A DNA stretch of 64,000 nt from Phytohabitans houttuyneae (lineage in GTDB: Bacteria; Actinomycetota; Actinomycetes; Mycobacteriales; Micromonosporaceae), in NCBI RefSeq assembly GCF_011764425.1, contig NZ_BLPF01000002.1, positions 620,997 to 684,996 of the forward strand. Direction: 5' to 3'. This document shows positions 30,126 through 38,766 of the stretch, one piece after another (the stretch's first letter is position 1; every line of letters starts with the position of its first letter). The notes under the pieces are model-generated. The model ran no database searches, was not told the DNA's origin, and saw only the letters and a program-made list of their open reading frames with translations. The position numbers and the translations under genes are program-made.

Positions 30126-30836
30126 GTGCCTGCGCTGATGGACGTCACGGTCGGGGAGCTCAGGCTCTCGTTGCGGGTGTGGCGGCCCGACGACCAGGGC
30201 GCGGCGACCGCGGCGCCAACGGCGCCAGCGGTACTGCTGCCGGCCACCGGAAAGACCGCGCGCGACTGGGACACGATCGCCTCGGGCCTGTGCGCGAAGC
30301 GGACGGTGTACGCCGTCGACCTGCGGGGTCACGGCGCCAGCGACTGGCCCGGCACGTACAGCCTGGGCCTTCTCGCGCAGGACGTCGCCGGCATCCTGGA
30401 CAGGTTGGACGCCGGCGCGGTGGACCTGGTCGGGCACTCCCTCGGCGGTCTGGTGGCCTGCGCGGTGGCCGCCGACCGGCCGCGGCACGTCCGCAGGCTC
30501 GTGCTGGAAGACATCGGCTTCCCGCACCCTCGACCGCCGGGACACCCCGCCCGTCCCGCGGGAGACCTGCCGTTCGACTGGCGCGTGGTGGAGCAGGTCC
30601 GGCCCGAGATCGACGATCCGGACCCGGGGTGGGCCGGCATCGTCGCCCGGATCACGGCGCCCACACTGCTCATCGCGGGCGGAGCGGCGAGCCCGGTCCC
30701 GCAGCGGCACGTCGCCGAGCTCGCCGATCGCCTCGCCGACGCCCGACTGGTCACGGTCGACGCCGGCCACCTGGTCCACGAGACCGTTCCGGACGCGTAC
30801 CTCGAGACGCTGTCAGCGTTCCTGGAAAGCGATTGA
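30126..30836 (+). CDS. Alpha/beta hydrolase
   Basis: A roughly 236-residue alpha/beta hydrolase: oxyanion-region PATGKTARDW, DLRGHGAS, nucleophile elbow GHSLGG, acidic residue after the sixth strand, and a C-terminal histidine in DAGHLVHE. An esterase, lactonase or haloperoxidase-like activity is possible. The start is uncertain: GTG 30078, GTG 30126 and ATG 30138 are in frame and none has a clear ribosome site. Follows the SDR on the same strand. Confidence 0.8.
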   Translation: MPALMDVTVGELRLSLRVWRPDDQGAATAAPTAPAVLLPATGKTARDWDTIASGLCAKRTVYAVDLRGHGASDWPGTYSLGLLAQDVAGILDRLDAGAVDLVGHSLGGLVACAVAADRPRHVRRLVLEDIGFPHPRPPGHPARPAGDLPFDWRVVEQVRPEIDDPDPGWAGIVARITAPTLLIAGGAASPVPQRHVAELADRLADARLVTVDAGHLVHETVPDAYLETLSAFLESD

Positions 30837-30923
30837 GGCCGAAGACGGCTGCAACCTTCTCCACCTCCCGGTGGTTCTACGTGCGGCACCCGCCAGAGCG
30901 GGCCGCCGGCCGGGGAGGGACTG

Positions 30924-31463
30924 TTGACGATCGTGAAGGGGCCAGCGACCGCGAAGCCGCAGGTGACGCCGGGTGCGGCGGACGGGTTCGCGGAGCTGTA
31001 CGCGGCGCACGTGCACAGCCTTACCGTGCAGCTGTTCGCCTACACCGGCGACCTCGCGGTCGCTGAAGACCTGGTGCACGAGGCGTTCTGCCGGGCGTTG
31101 AGCCGGTGGAGCAGGGTCCGCGTGCACGACAACCCGGTGGCCTGGGTTCGCCTGGTCGCGTGGAACCTGGCCCGCAACCGCTGGCGCCGGCTTCGGGTCG
31201 CGGCGGACTTCCTGCGGCGGCAGCGGGTCCAGGCGGTGGAGGGGCCCGGCCCGGACCGGGTGGCGCTGGCGGCCGCGTTGGCGCAGCTGCCACCGCGGCA
31301 GCGGCGGGCGGTCATCCTCTACTACCTGGCGGACCTGCCCATCGCGGAGATCGCACAGCAGGAGAACGTCGCGCCAGGCACCGTCAAGTCGTGGCTGCAC
31401 CGGGGCCGGACCGCACTGGCAAGCCATCTGCGAGAAACCGGAAAGGAGACGGGTGATGACTGA
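30924..31463 (+). CDS. ECF sigma factor, SigE family
   Basis: A 179-residue extracytoplasmic-function sigma factor. Region 2 (FAELYAAHVHSLTVQLFAYTGDLAVAEDLVHEAFCRAL) and region 4 (LPPRQRRAVILYYLADLPIAEIAQQENVAPGTVKSWLHRGR) are complete. TTG 30924 has GGGGAGGG five bases upstream. Its stop overlaps the start of the next gene, whose product is a single-span protein and probable partner. A TGCAACC...GGTTCT pair upstream (about 30848-30877) might be an autoregulated ECF promoter. Confidence 0.85.
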   Translation: MTIVKGPATAKPQVTPGAADGFAELYAAHVHSLTVQLFAYTGDLAVAEDLVHEAFCRALSRWSRVRVHDNPVAWVRLVAWNLARNRWRRLRVAADFLRRQRVQAVEGPGPDRVALAAALAQLPPRQRRAVILYYLADLPIAEIAQQENVAPGTVKSWLHRGRTALASHLRETGKETGDD

Positions 31464-32685
31464 CCCTCTCGACGACGAAGCTCTGGTGCGGTCGGCGTTC
31501 ACCGATCTCCGGGTCCTGGTGCCCGGCCCGCCACCGGGCCGCCTCGTGGCGGTCGAGGCCACCGTCCGGCGGCGACGGCGGCGGCGGGCCACCGGGCTTG
31601 TCGCCGCCAGCCTGCTGGCCACCGCGCTCGCCGTGACGCCGGCGGTGCTCGCGCGCGGCGAGCCGGTCGGCACGCCCGAGGCCACGCCGGTCGAGTCGCG
31701 TACGCCGTCCGAGCCGGAGGTGCTGGGTAGCTGCCCGTCGAGCGCCGCGCGGCAGGGTGTCGACGTCTCCGTGACCGCCACGGACATCGCGATGGGCCCG
31801 GTCTTCGACGGCGCGGCGGGCAAGCGGCGGCGGGGCGACATGGTCGTCGAGGTCTGCAGCGCCGGCCGCGCGGCGGCACCCGCGGGCACCTTGACCCTGC
31901 GCTGGCTCGCCACTGTCACACCGGACGTCCCGCTGGGCAGCGGCTCGTGGCGGGACTGCCGGGCCGGCGAGCCGGAGAGCGCCGGCGGCGTGACGTACAC
32001 CGTCGTGCACTGCGACCATCCCGCCCTTCCCCCGAGGACGGCCTGGGAGCGGATGTTCCTGTTCGACATGCCCGGCGAGGACGACCCGGGTTTCGAGCGC
32101 CCGATCGAGCAGTACGCGGAGGCGCCCGCGGGCGGTGACGTGGACACCGGCAACAACCGCGCGCTGTTCAAGAACCGGCCGGCCGAGGCGGTCGGCACGG
32201 TCACGCAGCCGGCCAGGCCTTCGTGCACGGCGAAGACCGCGCGCAACGGCGTCGACCTGTCCGTGGTCGCCACCCCGCTCACCCTGGGCCCGGCGCCCGC
32301 CGAAGGGCAGGCGCGGCGCGGCGACATCGCCATCACGGTCTGCAACAACGGCAGGGCGGCGGCACCGGCCGGCACCCTGACGCTGCGGTGGCTGGCCGCG
32401 ATCCCGCCGGACGTCCAGATGGGCAGCGGTTCGTGGGAGAACTGCCGGTACGGCGAGCCCGAGCGGGAAGCGGCCGGCGGCGGCGAGGTGACCTACAGCG
32501 TCGTCCACTGCAGCTACGCCGCCCTTGAGGCCGGGACATCCCGGGAACACATGTTCCTGTTCGAGATACCGGGCGGCGCCGACCCGGACCTCGGACACCC
32601 GGTCTCGCAGTACGCCCACGTCTCCGAGACCGGCGACACCAACGCCAAGGACAACCGGGTGGCCTTCACGATCGCCACGGTCTGA
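31456..32685 (+). CDS. Membrane-anchored protein with two tandem extracytoplasmic repeats
   Basis: A 409-residue protein. Residues 1-45 are cytosolic (DDEALVRSAFTDLRVL, then an Arg-rich stretch), one span follows (TGLVAASLLATALAVTPAVLA), and the exterior consists of two homologous repeats of about 140 residues. Both repeats carry RRGD, VC, GRAAAPAGTLTLRWLA, GSGSW and V-V-HC segments, with conserved cysteine pairs. Overlapping the sigma factor stop by eight bases implies coupled translation; the cytosolic tail may act as an anti-sigma or sensor element, although no zinc-finger anti-sigma motif is present. Confidence 0.7.
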   Translation: MTDPLDDEALVRSAFTDLRVLVPGPPPGRLVAVEATVRRRRRRRATGLVAASLLATALAVTPAVLARGEPVGTPEATPVESRTPSEPEVLGSCPSSAARQGVDVSVTATDIAMGPVFDGAAGKRRRGDMVVEVCSAGRAAAPAGTLTLRWLATVTPDVPLGSGSWRDCRAGEPESAGGVTYTVVHCDHPALPPRTAWERMFLFDMPGEDDPGFERPIEQYAEAPAGGDVDTGNNRALFKNRPAEAVGTVTQPARPSCTAKTARNGVDLSVVATPLTLGPAPAEGQARRGDIAITVCNNGRAAAPAGTLTLRWLAAIPPDVQMGSGSWENCRYGEPEREAAGGGEVTYSVVHCSYAALEAGTSREHMFLFEIPGGADPDLGHPVSQYAHVSETGDTNAKDNRVAFTIATV

Positions 32686-32691
32686 CGGTGC

Positions 32692-33630
32692 TCACGGCAC
32701 GAGCACGAGCTTGCCGCGTACCCGACCGGTCTGGCTCAGCCGGTGGCCCTCGGCGACCTCGCGCAGCGGCAATGTCTGTTCAATGTGGACCCTGACGAGG
32801 CCGCGGTCGGTGAGCTTGCCGAGTTCCTCGAGGTCGGCGGCGGAAGGAGCGACCTTGACGGTCTCGAAGCGGACACCCCGCCGTGCGGCGTCGTCCTCGG
32901 TCACGCCGGGGTGGTCCCAGATCGCGCTGACCAGCAGGCCGCCGGGCGCCAGCGTGTCGAGGGACCTGGCGCCGTAGGCGTCACCGATGTTGTCCAGCAC
33001 CACGTCGACGTCCCGCACGGCGTCGGTGAAGTCTTCGAGGGTGTGGTCGACAAGCTCGTCGGCGCCGAGGTCGCGCAGGAAGGGGTGGTTCGCGGTGCGG
33101 GCGGTGCCGATCACGTACGCGCCGCGGGCCTTGGCGATCTGGACGGCGACGTGGCCGACCCCGCCGGCCGCCGCGTGCACGAGGATCCGCTGGCCGGCGC
33201 CCACTTCGGCGATGCCGACCAGGGCCTGCCACGCGGTCAGCCCGACCGCGGACACGGCGGCCGCCTCGGCGTGCGACAGCGCGCGGGGCTTGGCGGCGAG
33301 GTCGGCGGCCGGTGCCCGCACATAGTCGGCGTACGGGCCGACGAATGGCGCCGGCATCCCGAAGACCTCGTCGCCCGGTCGAAAGCGGGTGACCCGGTCG
33401 CCGGCGGCCACGACGACGCCGGCGAGGTCGAAGCCGGGTGTGAAGGGCAGGGTCACCGGCAGCGCGGCCACGCCGGACCGGATCTTCCAGTCCGCCGGGT
33501 TGACGCTGGCCGCCCGCACCTCGACGAGCACGTCGGCCGGGCCGGCGACGGGCCGGGCGACCTGCGCGACCTCCAGCACCTCCGGGCCGCCGAAGTCGTG
33601 GAACCGGATCGCGTTCATGGTGGTTGACAT
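32692..33630 (-). CDS. Zinc-independent MDR-type quinone oxidoreductase
   Basis: A 312-residue medium-chain dehydrogenase/reductase of the quinone-oxidoreductase type, NADPH-dependent. GroES-like N-terminus (ADVLVEVRAASVNPADWKIR), then AAAGGVGHVAVQIAKARGA as the nucleotide motif; the zinc-ligand cysteines of alcohol dehydrogenases are absent. Start ATG 33630 or 33618. It diverges from an AraC-family regulator 99 bases away, which probably controls it. Convergent with the repeat protein, six bases apart. Confidence 0.85.
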   Translation of the reverse strand: MSTTMNAIRFHDFGGPEVLEVAQVARPVAGPADVLVEVRAASVNPADWKIRSGVAALPVTLPFTPGFDLAGVVVAAGDRVTRFRPGDEVFGMPAPFVGPYADYVRAPAADLAAKPRALSHAEAAAVSAVGLTAWQALVGIAEVGAGQRILVHAAAGGVGHVAVQIAKARGAYVIGTARTANHPFLRDLGADELVDHTLEDFTDAVRDVDVVLDNIGDAYGARSLDTLAPGGLLVSAIWDHPGVTEDDAARRGVRFETVKVAPSAADLEELGKLTDRGLVRVHIEQTLPLREVAEGHRLSQTGRVRGKLVLVP

Positions 33631-33729
33631 CGTTCGACCGTATGGCGCCTTCGTGAGACGTTCCAGCACAGTACGTCCGGGTTTTATTGCTGTGCGTCTC
33701 AGCGCCGAGATGTTCGTTACCATCACCTG

Positions 33730-34641
33730 GTGGACCTGCTCGGCGACGCCCTGGCCGCGATGCGGGTGGCGCGACCCGGCTCGACGCTCACCCGGCTGCG
33801 CCCGCCGTGGGGGCTGCGGTTCGACAAGATCCCCGGCGCCGGCTTCCACGTGGTGCTGCAGGGTTCGTGCTGGCTGCTGCCGCCGCTCGGACCTGCCGTC
33901 CCGCTGGGCACCGGTGACGTCGTCTTCCTGCGCAGCGGGCGCCGCCACGGGCTTGCCGACGACCCGGGCACCGCGCTCGGCCCGTTTCCACCCGCCGACC
34001 CGCTGGACGCGGGCGGTGGCCAGGACATCCGGACCGTGCTGCTCTGCGGGGCCTATCACCTGGATCTCGCCCGCCCGCATCCCTTGCTCGCCCAGCTGCC
34101 CGAGGTCATCCACCTGCCCAGCCGGCTCGGCCGGCACCCGTCACTGCGCGCCGCTGTCGACCTGCTCGGCCGCGAGCTCGACACGCCCGGCTTCGGCTCC
34201 GGCTCCGGCGTGCCCATGCTGGTCGACCTGTTGCTGCTCTACATCCTGCGGGCCTGGTTTGACGACCAGGCCGCCGGCGCCAACCCGACCGGATGGGTGC
34301 TGGCGCTGCGCGACCAGCCGATCCGGAGCGCCCTGCAGGAGATCCACAGTGGACCGTCGCGGCCCTGGACCGTGGCGGAGCTGGCGAGGCGGGCGGGCAT
34401 GTCCCGGGCCACCTTCGCGCGCCGGTTCACCGACACCGTCGGCCAGCCGCCGCTGTCCTATCTGACCTGGTGGCGCATGACGACCGCGGCACGGCGGCTG
34501 CGTGAGTCCGACGCACCGCTCAGCGCGATCGCCAAAGACGCCGGGTACACGTCGCAGTTCGCTTTCGCCCGGGCCTTCAAGCGCGAGTTCGGCGACGCGC
34601 CCGGCCACTACCGGCGTCTCGCCGCCGGTCCGGCGTCGTGA
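33730..34641 (+). CDS. AraC-family transcriptional regulator with cupin domain
   Basis: A 303-residue regulator. N-terminal cupin-like sensor (residues about 10-180: GSTLTRLRPPWGLRF, GFHVVLQGSCWLL, GDVVFLRSGRRHGLAD) and C-terminal double helix-turn-helix (WTVAELARRAGMSRATFARRF; PLSAIAKDAGYTSQFAFARAFKREFG). This architecture commonly activates an adjacent divergent oxidoreductase, here the MDR gene. GTG start at 33730. Confidence 0.88.
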   Translation: MDLLGDALAAMRVARPGSTLTRLRPPWGLRFDKIPGAGFHVVLQGSCWLLPPLGPAVPLGTGDVVFLRSGRRHGLADDPGTALGPFPPADPLDAGGGQDIRTVLLCGAYHLDLARPHPLLAQLPEVIHLPSRLGRHPSLRAAVDLLGRELDTPGFGSGSGVPMLVDLLLLYILRAWFDDQAAGANPTGWVLALRDQPIRSALQEIHSGPSRPWTVAELARRAGMSRATFARRFTDTVGQPPLSYLTWWRMTTAARRLRESDAPLSAIAKDAGYTSQFAFARAFKREFGDAPGHYRRLAAGPAS

Positions 34642-34673
34642 CCGGTCCGCTCGCGGCTTGAGAGAATGGCCGC

Positions 34674-35009
34674 ATGACCATCGTCAAGATCAATGCCATC
34701 ACCGTGCCGGCCGACAGCGGCGACGAGCTGGCACGCCGGTTCGCCGCGCGGGCCGGGGCCGTCGACGACCAGGACGGGTTCGAAGGCTTCGAGCTGCTCC
34801 GGCCGACAGACGAGCGGACGACCTGGCTCGTCGTCACCCGCTGGCGCGACGAGGAGGCGTTCCAGGCGTGGGTCAGCTCACCGGCGTTCGCCCACGGGCA
34901 CCGCTCGGCCGCCGAGCGCGGTGGCGACGCCCCGCCGCCACCGATCGGGGTGCACAGCGAGGTCTGGTCCTACGCGCCGGCCGGGGGATCGGGCCAGGCG
35001 CGGCCGTAA
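34674..35009 (+). CDS. MhuD/IsdG-like heme-degrading monooxygenase
   Basis: A 111-residue ABM-fold protein. Sequence and numbering follow mycobacterial MhuD: Asn7 in VKINAI, Arg22 in RRF, Trp66 in FQAW, and a histidine at 74 (two residues later another) in place of the heme-ligand His75. MhuD opens heme to release iron without producing CO. The match over the first 66 residues is strong, so heme degradation is a better call than a generic antibiotic-biosynthesis monooxygenase. No heme-uptake genes adjoin it. Confidence 0.8.
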   Translation: MTIVKINAITVPADSGDELARRFAARAGAVDDQDGFEGFELLRPTDERTTWLVVTRWRDEEAFQAWVSSPAFAHGHRSAAERGGDAPPPPIGVHSEVWSYAPAGGSGQARP

Positions 35010-35023
35010 GCGACAATGTCCGC

Positions 35024-36289
35024 GTGACCCGATCGCGTGCCGTAAACCCGCTGACCTGCCAGCTCGACGCGGTGGTGCGCCCGCCGGGTTCCAAGAGCAT
35101 CACCAACCGGGCACTACTGTGCGCCGCGCTCGCCCCGGGCCGGTCCACGCTGACGGGGGCGCTGTTCGCGGACGACACCCGGGCCATGACCGACGCGGTG
35201 GTCGCCCTGGGAGCGGCGGTCACGGCCGACCCCGACGCCCGCACCCTGGTGGTACGCGGCGGCGGCTCGCCGGCGCCGGACGCCGTGATCTTCGCGCGGC
35301 AGTCCGGCACGACCTCCCGTTTCGTCCTTCCCGCTGCGGCGCTGTTCGGCACGCGCACGGTCGTCGACGGAGCGCCGCAGCTGCGCGCCCGCCCGTTCGG
35401 CCCGGTCCTTGACGCGCTGCGGCAGCTCGGCGCCACCGTCGAGGAGCTCGCCGAGCCGGGCTTCCTGCCCGCCGCGGTCAGCGGCCCGATGCGTGGCGGG
35501 CCGGTGCGGGTCAGCGGCCACGTCTCCAGCCAGTTCCTGTCCGGCCTGCTGATGGCCGGACCGCTCATGCGTGACGGCCTCGAGGTCTCGGTGACCTCGG
35601 AGCTGGTGTCCGTGCCGTACGTGGAGATGACCAAGTCGGTGATGGCCGCGTTCGGTGTGAGCGTCGACGGGCTTTCGGTGCGGCCGGGAGGCTACCGGGC
35701 CCGCCACTACGACATCGAGCCCGATGCCAGCACCGCGTCGTACTTTCTGGGCGCGGCCGCCATCGCCGGCGGGCGGGTGACGGTCGACGGGCTCGGCACC
35801 GGCAGCCTGCAAGGGGACGTGCGGTTCGCCGACGTGCTGGAGCGGATGGGCGCCTCGGTGTCGCGGACCGCGGACTCGCTGACGGTCAGCTCGTCGGGCG
35901 CACTACGCGGTGTCGACGTCGACATGGCCGACATCTCGGACACGGCGCAGACGCTCGCGGCCGTCGCCGTCTTCGCCGACTCGCCGACCCGGGTGCGCGG
36001 CATCGGCTTCATCCGCGGCAAGGAGACCAACCGGGTGGCCGCGGTGGTGACCGAGCTGCGGCGGGCCGGCATCGACGCCACCGAAGACGAGGACGGCTTC
36101 ACGATCACGCCGGGCCTCCCGCGGCCGACCGCCTTCCAGACGTACGAGGACCACCGGATGGCGATGAGCCTGTCGCTGATCGGGTTGCGGGTGCCGGGCA
36201 CCGAGATCCTCGACCCGGGCTGCGTGGCCAAGACCTACCCGGACTTCTTCACCGATCTGGAATCGCTCGCCGCGCACGACAGGAGGTGA
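35024..36289 (+). CDS. aroA: 3-phosphoshikimate 1-carboxyvinyltransferase (EPSP synthase)
   Basis: A 421-residue shikimate-pathway enzyme joining shikimate-3-phosphate and PEP. Conserved PPGSKSITNRALL (Lys24), ARPFG, SSQFL, and KTYPDFF motifs are present. The catalytic Asp and Glu are in DISDTAQT and GKETNR. The PEP-site loop reads SGTTSRF where class I enzymes have AGTAMRP. No ribosome site precedes GTG 35024, and a GACAAT sequence just upstream suggests a leaderless transcript. The downstream small gene probably shares its transcript. Confidence 0.92.
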   Translation: MTRSRAVNPLTCQLDAVVRPPGSKSITNRALLCAALAPGRSTLTGALFADDTRAMTDAVVALGAAVTADPDARTLVVRGGGSPAPDAVIFARQSGTTSRFVLPAAALFGTRTVVDGAPQLRARPFGPVLDALRQLGATVEELAEPGFLPAAVSGPMRGGPVRVSGHVSSQFLSGLLMAGPLMRDGLEVSVTSELVSVPYVEMTKSVMAAFGVSVDGLSVRPGGYRARHYDIEPDASTASYFLGAAAIAGGRVTVDGLGTGSLQGDVRFADVLERMGASVSRTADSLTVSSSGALRGVDVDMADISDTAQTLAAVAVFADSPTRVRGIGFIRGKETNRVAAVVTELRRAGIDATEDEDGFTITPGLPRPTAFQTYEDHRMAMSLSLIGLRVPGTEILDPGCVAKTYPDFFTDLESLAAHDRR

Positions 36290-36296
36290 GGTCGCC

Positions 36297-36770
36297 GTGC
36301 TACCGAACCAGGCGGCAGCGTTCCTGGAAAACGTGATCCGCCAGATGTTCGAGGCCCAGTCGGACCGCAATGGCCCGCGAGAGTTCCAGGGCATCCTGGA
36401 GTGGGAGATCACGACCGGCTGGGACGACGGTGACCAGCTGACCCGCCTCGCCGTGATCCCGGCGCTGGCGGAGTGGTCCGACAGCTACGGCGGCAGGGTG
36501 CGCCCGAAGGTCTTTGTCGCGGTGGGCAGCGACGCGCAGCCGCACAACCCGCATGGCGTCCGCCCGACGGTTCCTCGTTTTCTCGACCAACCGCCCGGCA
36601 CCGCCGCGATCCAGCTGGACTCGTTGCCGACCACCCCCACCGGAGTATGGGCGGGTGCTCTCATGACGCGCCTGCGTGGCGAGCAGGCCGAGCAGTTCGC
36701 GAACGGGTGGATCGGGTTTACCGTGACCCTGCCCGACGAGCCTCCGTGGGTGGTCGAGCCCGCGCGCTAG
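36297..36770 (+). CDS. Conserved-looking protein of unknown function
   Basis: A 157-residue soluble protein following aroA by seven bases. GGAGG overlaps the aroA stop and serves GTG 36297. The sequence is mixed alpha/beta (AAFLENVIRQMFEAQ, EFQGILEWEITTGWDDGDQLTRLAVIPAL, VRPKVFVAVGSDAQP), with no signal peptide or membrane span. I do not recognise the family. Convergent with the response regulator gene, whose stop overlaps by four bases. Confidence 0.6.
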   Translation: MLPNQAAAFLENVIRQMFEAQSDRNGPREFQGILEWEITTGWDDGDQLTRLAVIPALAEWSDSYGGRVRPKVFVAVGSDAQPHNPHGVRPTVPRFLDQPPGTAAIQLDSLPTTPTGVWAGALMTRLRGEQAEQFANGWIGFTVTLPDEPPWVVEPAR

Positions 36771-37402
36771 GCGTCGAGGTAGGCCAGCACGGCGAGGACG
36801 CGGCGGTTGTCGTCGTCTGACGGTGGCATGTCGAGTTTCGTCAGGATGTTGTTGATGTGCTTGCTGACCGCCTTTTCGGTGATGCGGAGCTTTGCGGCGA
36901 TGGCGGCGTTGGAGCGCCCTTCGGCCATCACACCGAGCACCTCACGCTCCCGGCTGGTGAGCACGGCCAGCGGCTCCCGGCGGACAAGCAGCTGGGAGAT
37001 GACCTCGGGGTCCATGGCGGTACCGCCGCCGGCGACCCGGCGGACGGCGTCGACGAACTCCTCGACGTCCGAGATGCGGTCCTTGAGCAGGTAGCCCACG
37101 CCGCCGTTCGGGGCGCTGAGCAGCTCGTGCGCGTACATGGGCTCGACGTGCTGCGAGAGCATCAGGACCGGGAGGCCGGGCATCTGCGCCCGGGCGGCGA
37201 TGGCGGCCTGCAGGCCCTCGTCGGTGAACGTCGGCGGCAGCCGGACGTCGATGATCGCCACCTGGGGCCGGTGGGTGATGAGCGCGGGCAGCAGGGCCGG
37301 GCCGTTGTCGACGGCCGCGACGACGTCGAAGTCGAATGCCTGCAGAAGCCGGGTCAGTCCGTCGCGGAGGAGGGCGTGATCCTCGGCGATGACAACGCGC
37401 AC
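36767..37402 (-). CDS. NarL/LuxR-type response regulator
   Basis: A 211-residue response regulator. Receiver domain with acidic pocket (VIAEDHALLRDGL), phospho-acceptor Asp52 in IIDVRLPP, and the conserved lysine in YLLKDR; C-terminal LuxR helix-turn-helix (LTSREREVLGVMAEGRSNAAIAAKLRITEKAVSKHINNI). GTG 37402 has GGAG upstream. It overlaps the 3' end of the histidine kinase by 49 bases, so the pair is co-translated. Likely target: the divergent desaturase beyond the kinase. Confidence 0.92.
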   Translation of the reverse strand: MRVVIAEDHALLRDGLTRLLQAFDFDVVAAVDNGPALLPALITHRPQVAIIDVRLPPTFTDEGLQAAIAARAQMPGLPVLMLSQHVEPMYAHELLSAPNGGVGYLLKDRISDVEEFVDAVRRVAGGGTAMDPEVISQLLVRREPLAVLTSREREVLGVMAEGRSNAAIAAKLRITEKAVSKHINNILTKLDMPPSDDDNRRVLAVLAYLDA

Positions 37403-38655
37403 GGCAGCTCCATGGTGATGACGGTGGGTCCACCGGCAGGGCTCGACAGAGCCATCCTGCCATCGAATGCGGCCAGGCGGCGCTCTATGCCTCGCAGCCC
37501 GGTGCCGGCGGCCGGGTCGGCGCCGCCCGCGCCGTCGTCGGTGACCATCATGGTCAGCGTCCCTTCGCTGTGCCGCGCGGACACCGATCCGGTGTGCGCG
37601 TGGCTGTGCCGGACCATGTTGGTCAGCGCCTCGGCGACGGCGAAATAGGCCGCGGACTCGACGGGTGTGTCCAGCCGTCCCGGCAGGTCGACGTCGACCG
37701 TGATGGGTACCGGCAGGCTGAGCGCCAGCGCGCGGACGGCGCCGGCGAGCCCCCGTTCGGCCAGCACCGGGGGGTGGATCCCGCGGACGAGGTGCCGCAG
37801 CTCGACCAGCGCCGCGCCGCTGGAGGCGCGCGCTTCGGCCAGCAGCTTGTGCGCCTGTGCCGGGTTGTGGTCGATGAGGGTGTCGGCAAGGCCGATCACC
37901 ATGCGCAGCGAGACGAGGCGGGCCTGGACGCCGTCGTGCAGGTCCCGCTCGATGCGGCGCAGCTCGGCGGCCTGGGCGTCGACGGTGTCGGCGCGGGTGA
38001 TGGTGAGCTGGGTGACCCGCAGCCGGAGGCCGGCGGCGGTGGTGGGCGCGAGCAGGAGCCGGGCGAAGAGAGCGTCGACGCGGCGCAGCCACGGCCCGAT
38101 CCAGAGGCCGATCGCGAGGATGACGGCGCCTTTCGGCACGCAGAGCAGGCCCTCGCTGAACGAGTCGATGGACCACAGCGCGCCGTAGCCGTACCAGCCG
38201 GTGCCGAGCCAGATCCACAGCGGCGCCAACGTCAGGCCGGCCAGGCCGTACAGCGGCACGAGCACGGTGACCAGGCCTAGCCCGAAACTGATGATCGCAC
38301 CGGGCAGGAGCCAGGCCAGGTCGCGCCAGGTGGCCGGGTCCGTCACGATCCACCGGAACCGCTTCCACCCGCCGGCCATCGCCCCTTCCGGCGCCGGATG
38401 GTACGGGCGGGTCACCAGGACACCGATGCGTGAGGCGCGCCGGCGCTCGAGGTCGGCGCGCATCCGGACCAGCGTCATCGTCCACGGCGCCAGCGCCAGG
38501 CCGAGAAACGGCACTGGTGCCAGCGCCAGCGCGACCACCGACGCGGCCAGCAGCGGCAGGTTGGTGAATGCCAGGCCCATCGCGGCGAGCCCGCCCACTA
38601 CGGAGCGCACGCCGCGGATTACCCACCGCAGCAGCCGTACCCGGGCCTCAGACAT
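37354..38655 (-). CDS. Sensor histidine kinase (HisKA_3 type)
   Basis: A 433-residue membrane kinase. An N-terminal membrane region has about four spans (VVGGLAAMGLAFTNLPLLAASVVALALAPV, then spans near 120-190). The dimerisation box RRIERDLHDGVQARL follows with phospho-acceptor His240, and then an HATPase domain with N box (AEALTNMVRHS) and DDGAGGAD/GTGLRGIERRLAAF. NarL-type kinases with such membrane sensors include the DesK thermosensor family. ATG 38655 or GTG 38661; a TATATG sequence just upstream hints at a near-leaderless transcript. Confidence 0.88.
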   Translation of the reverse strand: MSEARVRLLRWVIRGVRSVVGGLAAMGLAFTNLPLLAASVVALALAPVPFLGLALAPWTMTLVRMRADLERRRASRIGVLVTRPYHPAPEGAMAGGWKRFRWIVTDPATWRDLAWLLPGAIISFGLGLVTVLVPLYGLAGLTLAPLWIWLGTGWYGYGALWSIDSFSEGLLCVPKGAVILAIGLWIGPWLRRVDALFARLLLAPTTAAGLRLRVTQLTITRADTVDAQAAELRRIERDLHDGVQARLVSLRMVIGLADTLIDHNPAQAHKLLAEARASSGAALVELRHLVRGIHPPVLAERGLAGAVRALALSLPVPITVDVDLPGRLDTPVESAAYFAVAEALTNMVRHSHAHTGSVSARHSEGTLTMMVTDDGAGGADPAAGTGLRGIERRLAAFDGRMALSSPAGGPTVITMELPCALSSPRITPSSATD

Positions 38656-38692
38656 CTGCACAGCTCATATAGTCCCGCCTTGCTGGTCCGAT

Positions 38693-38710
38693 GGTGGTGC
38701 TAGCACCACC
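38693..38710. promoter_or_regulatory. Perfect 18-bp palindrome between kinase and desaturase
   Basis: GGTGGTGCTAGCACCACC is an exact palindrome in the 111-base gap between the divergent kinase and desaturase genes, 57 bases before the desaturase ATG. NarL-family response regulators bind inverted repeats, so this is the leading candidate operator for the adjacent regulator. Confidence 0.65.
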
Positions 38711-38766
38711 GGGCCGCAGGCTCTAGCGCTCCTGACTTTTCGGACAGCGGGCGGTTGGATAGAAAC

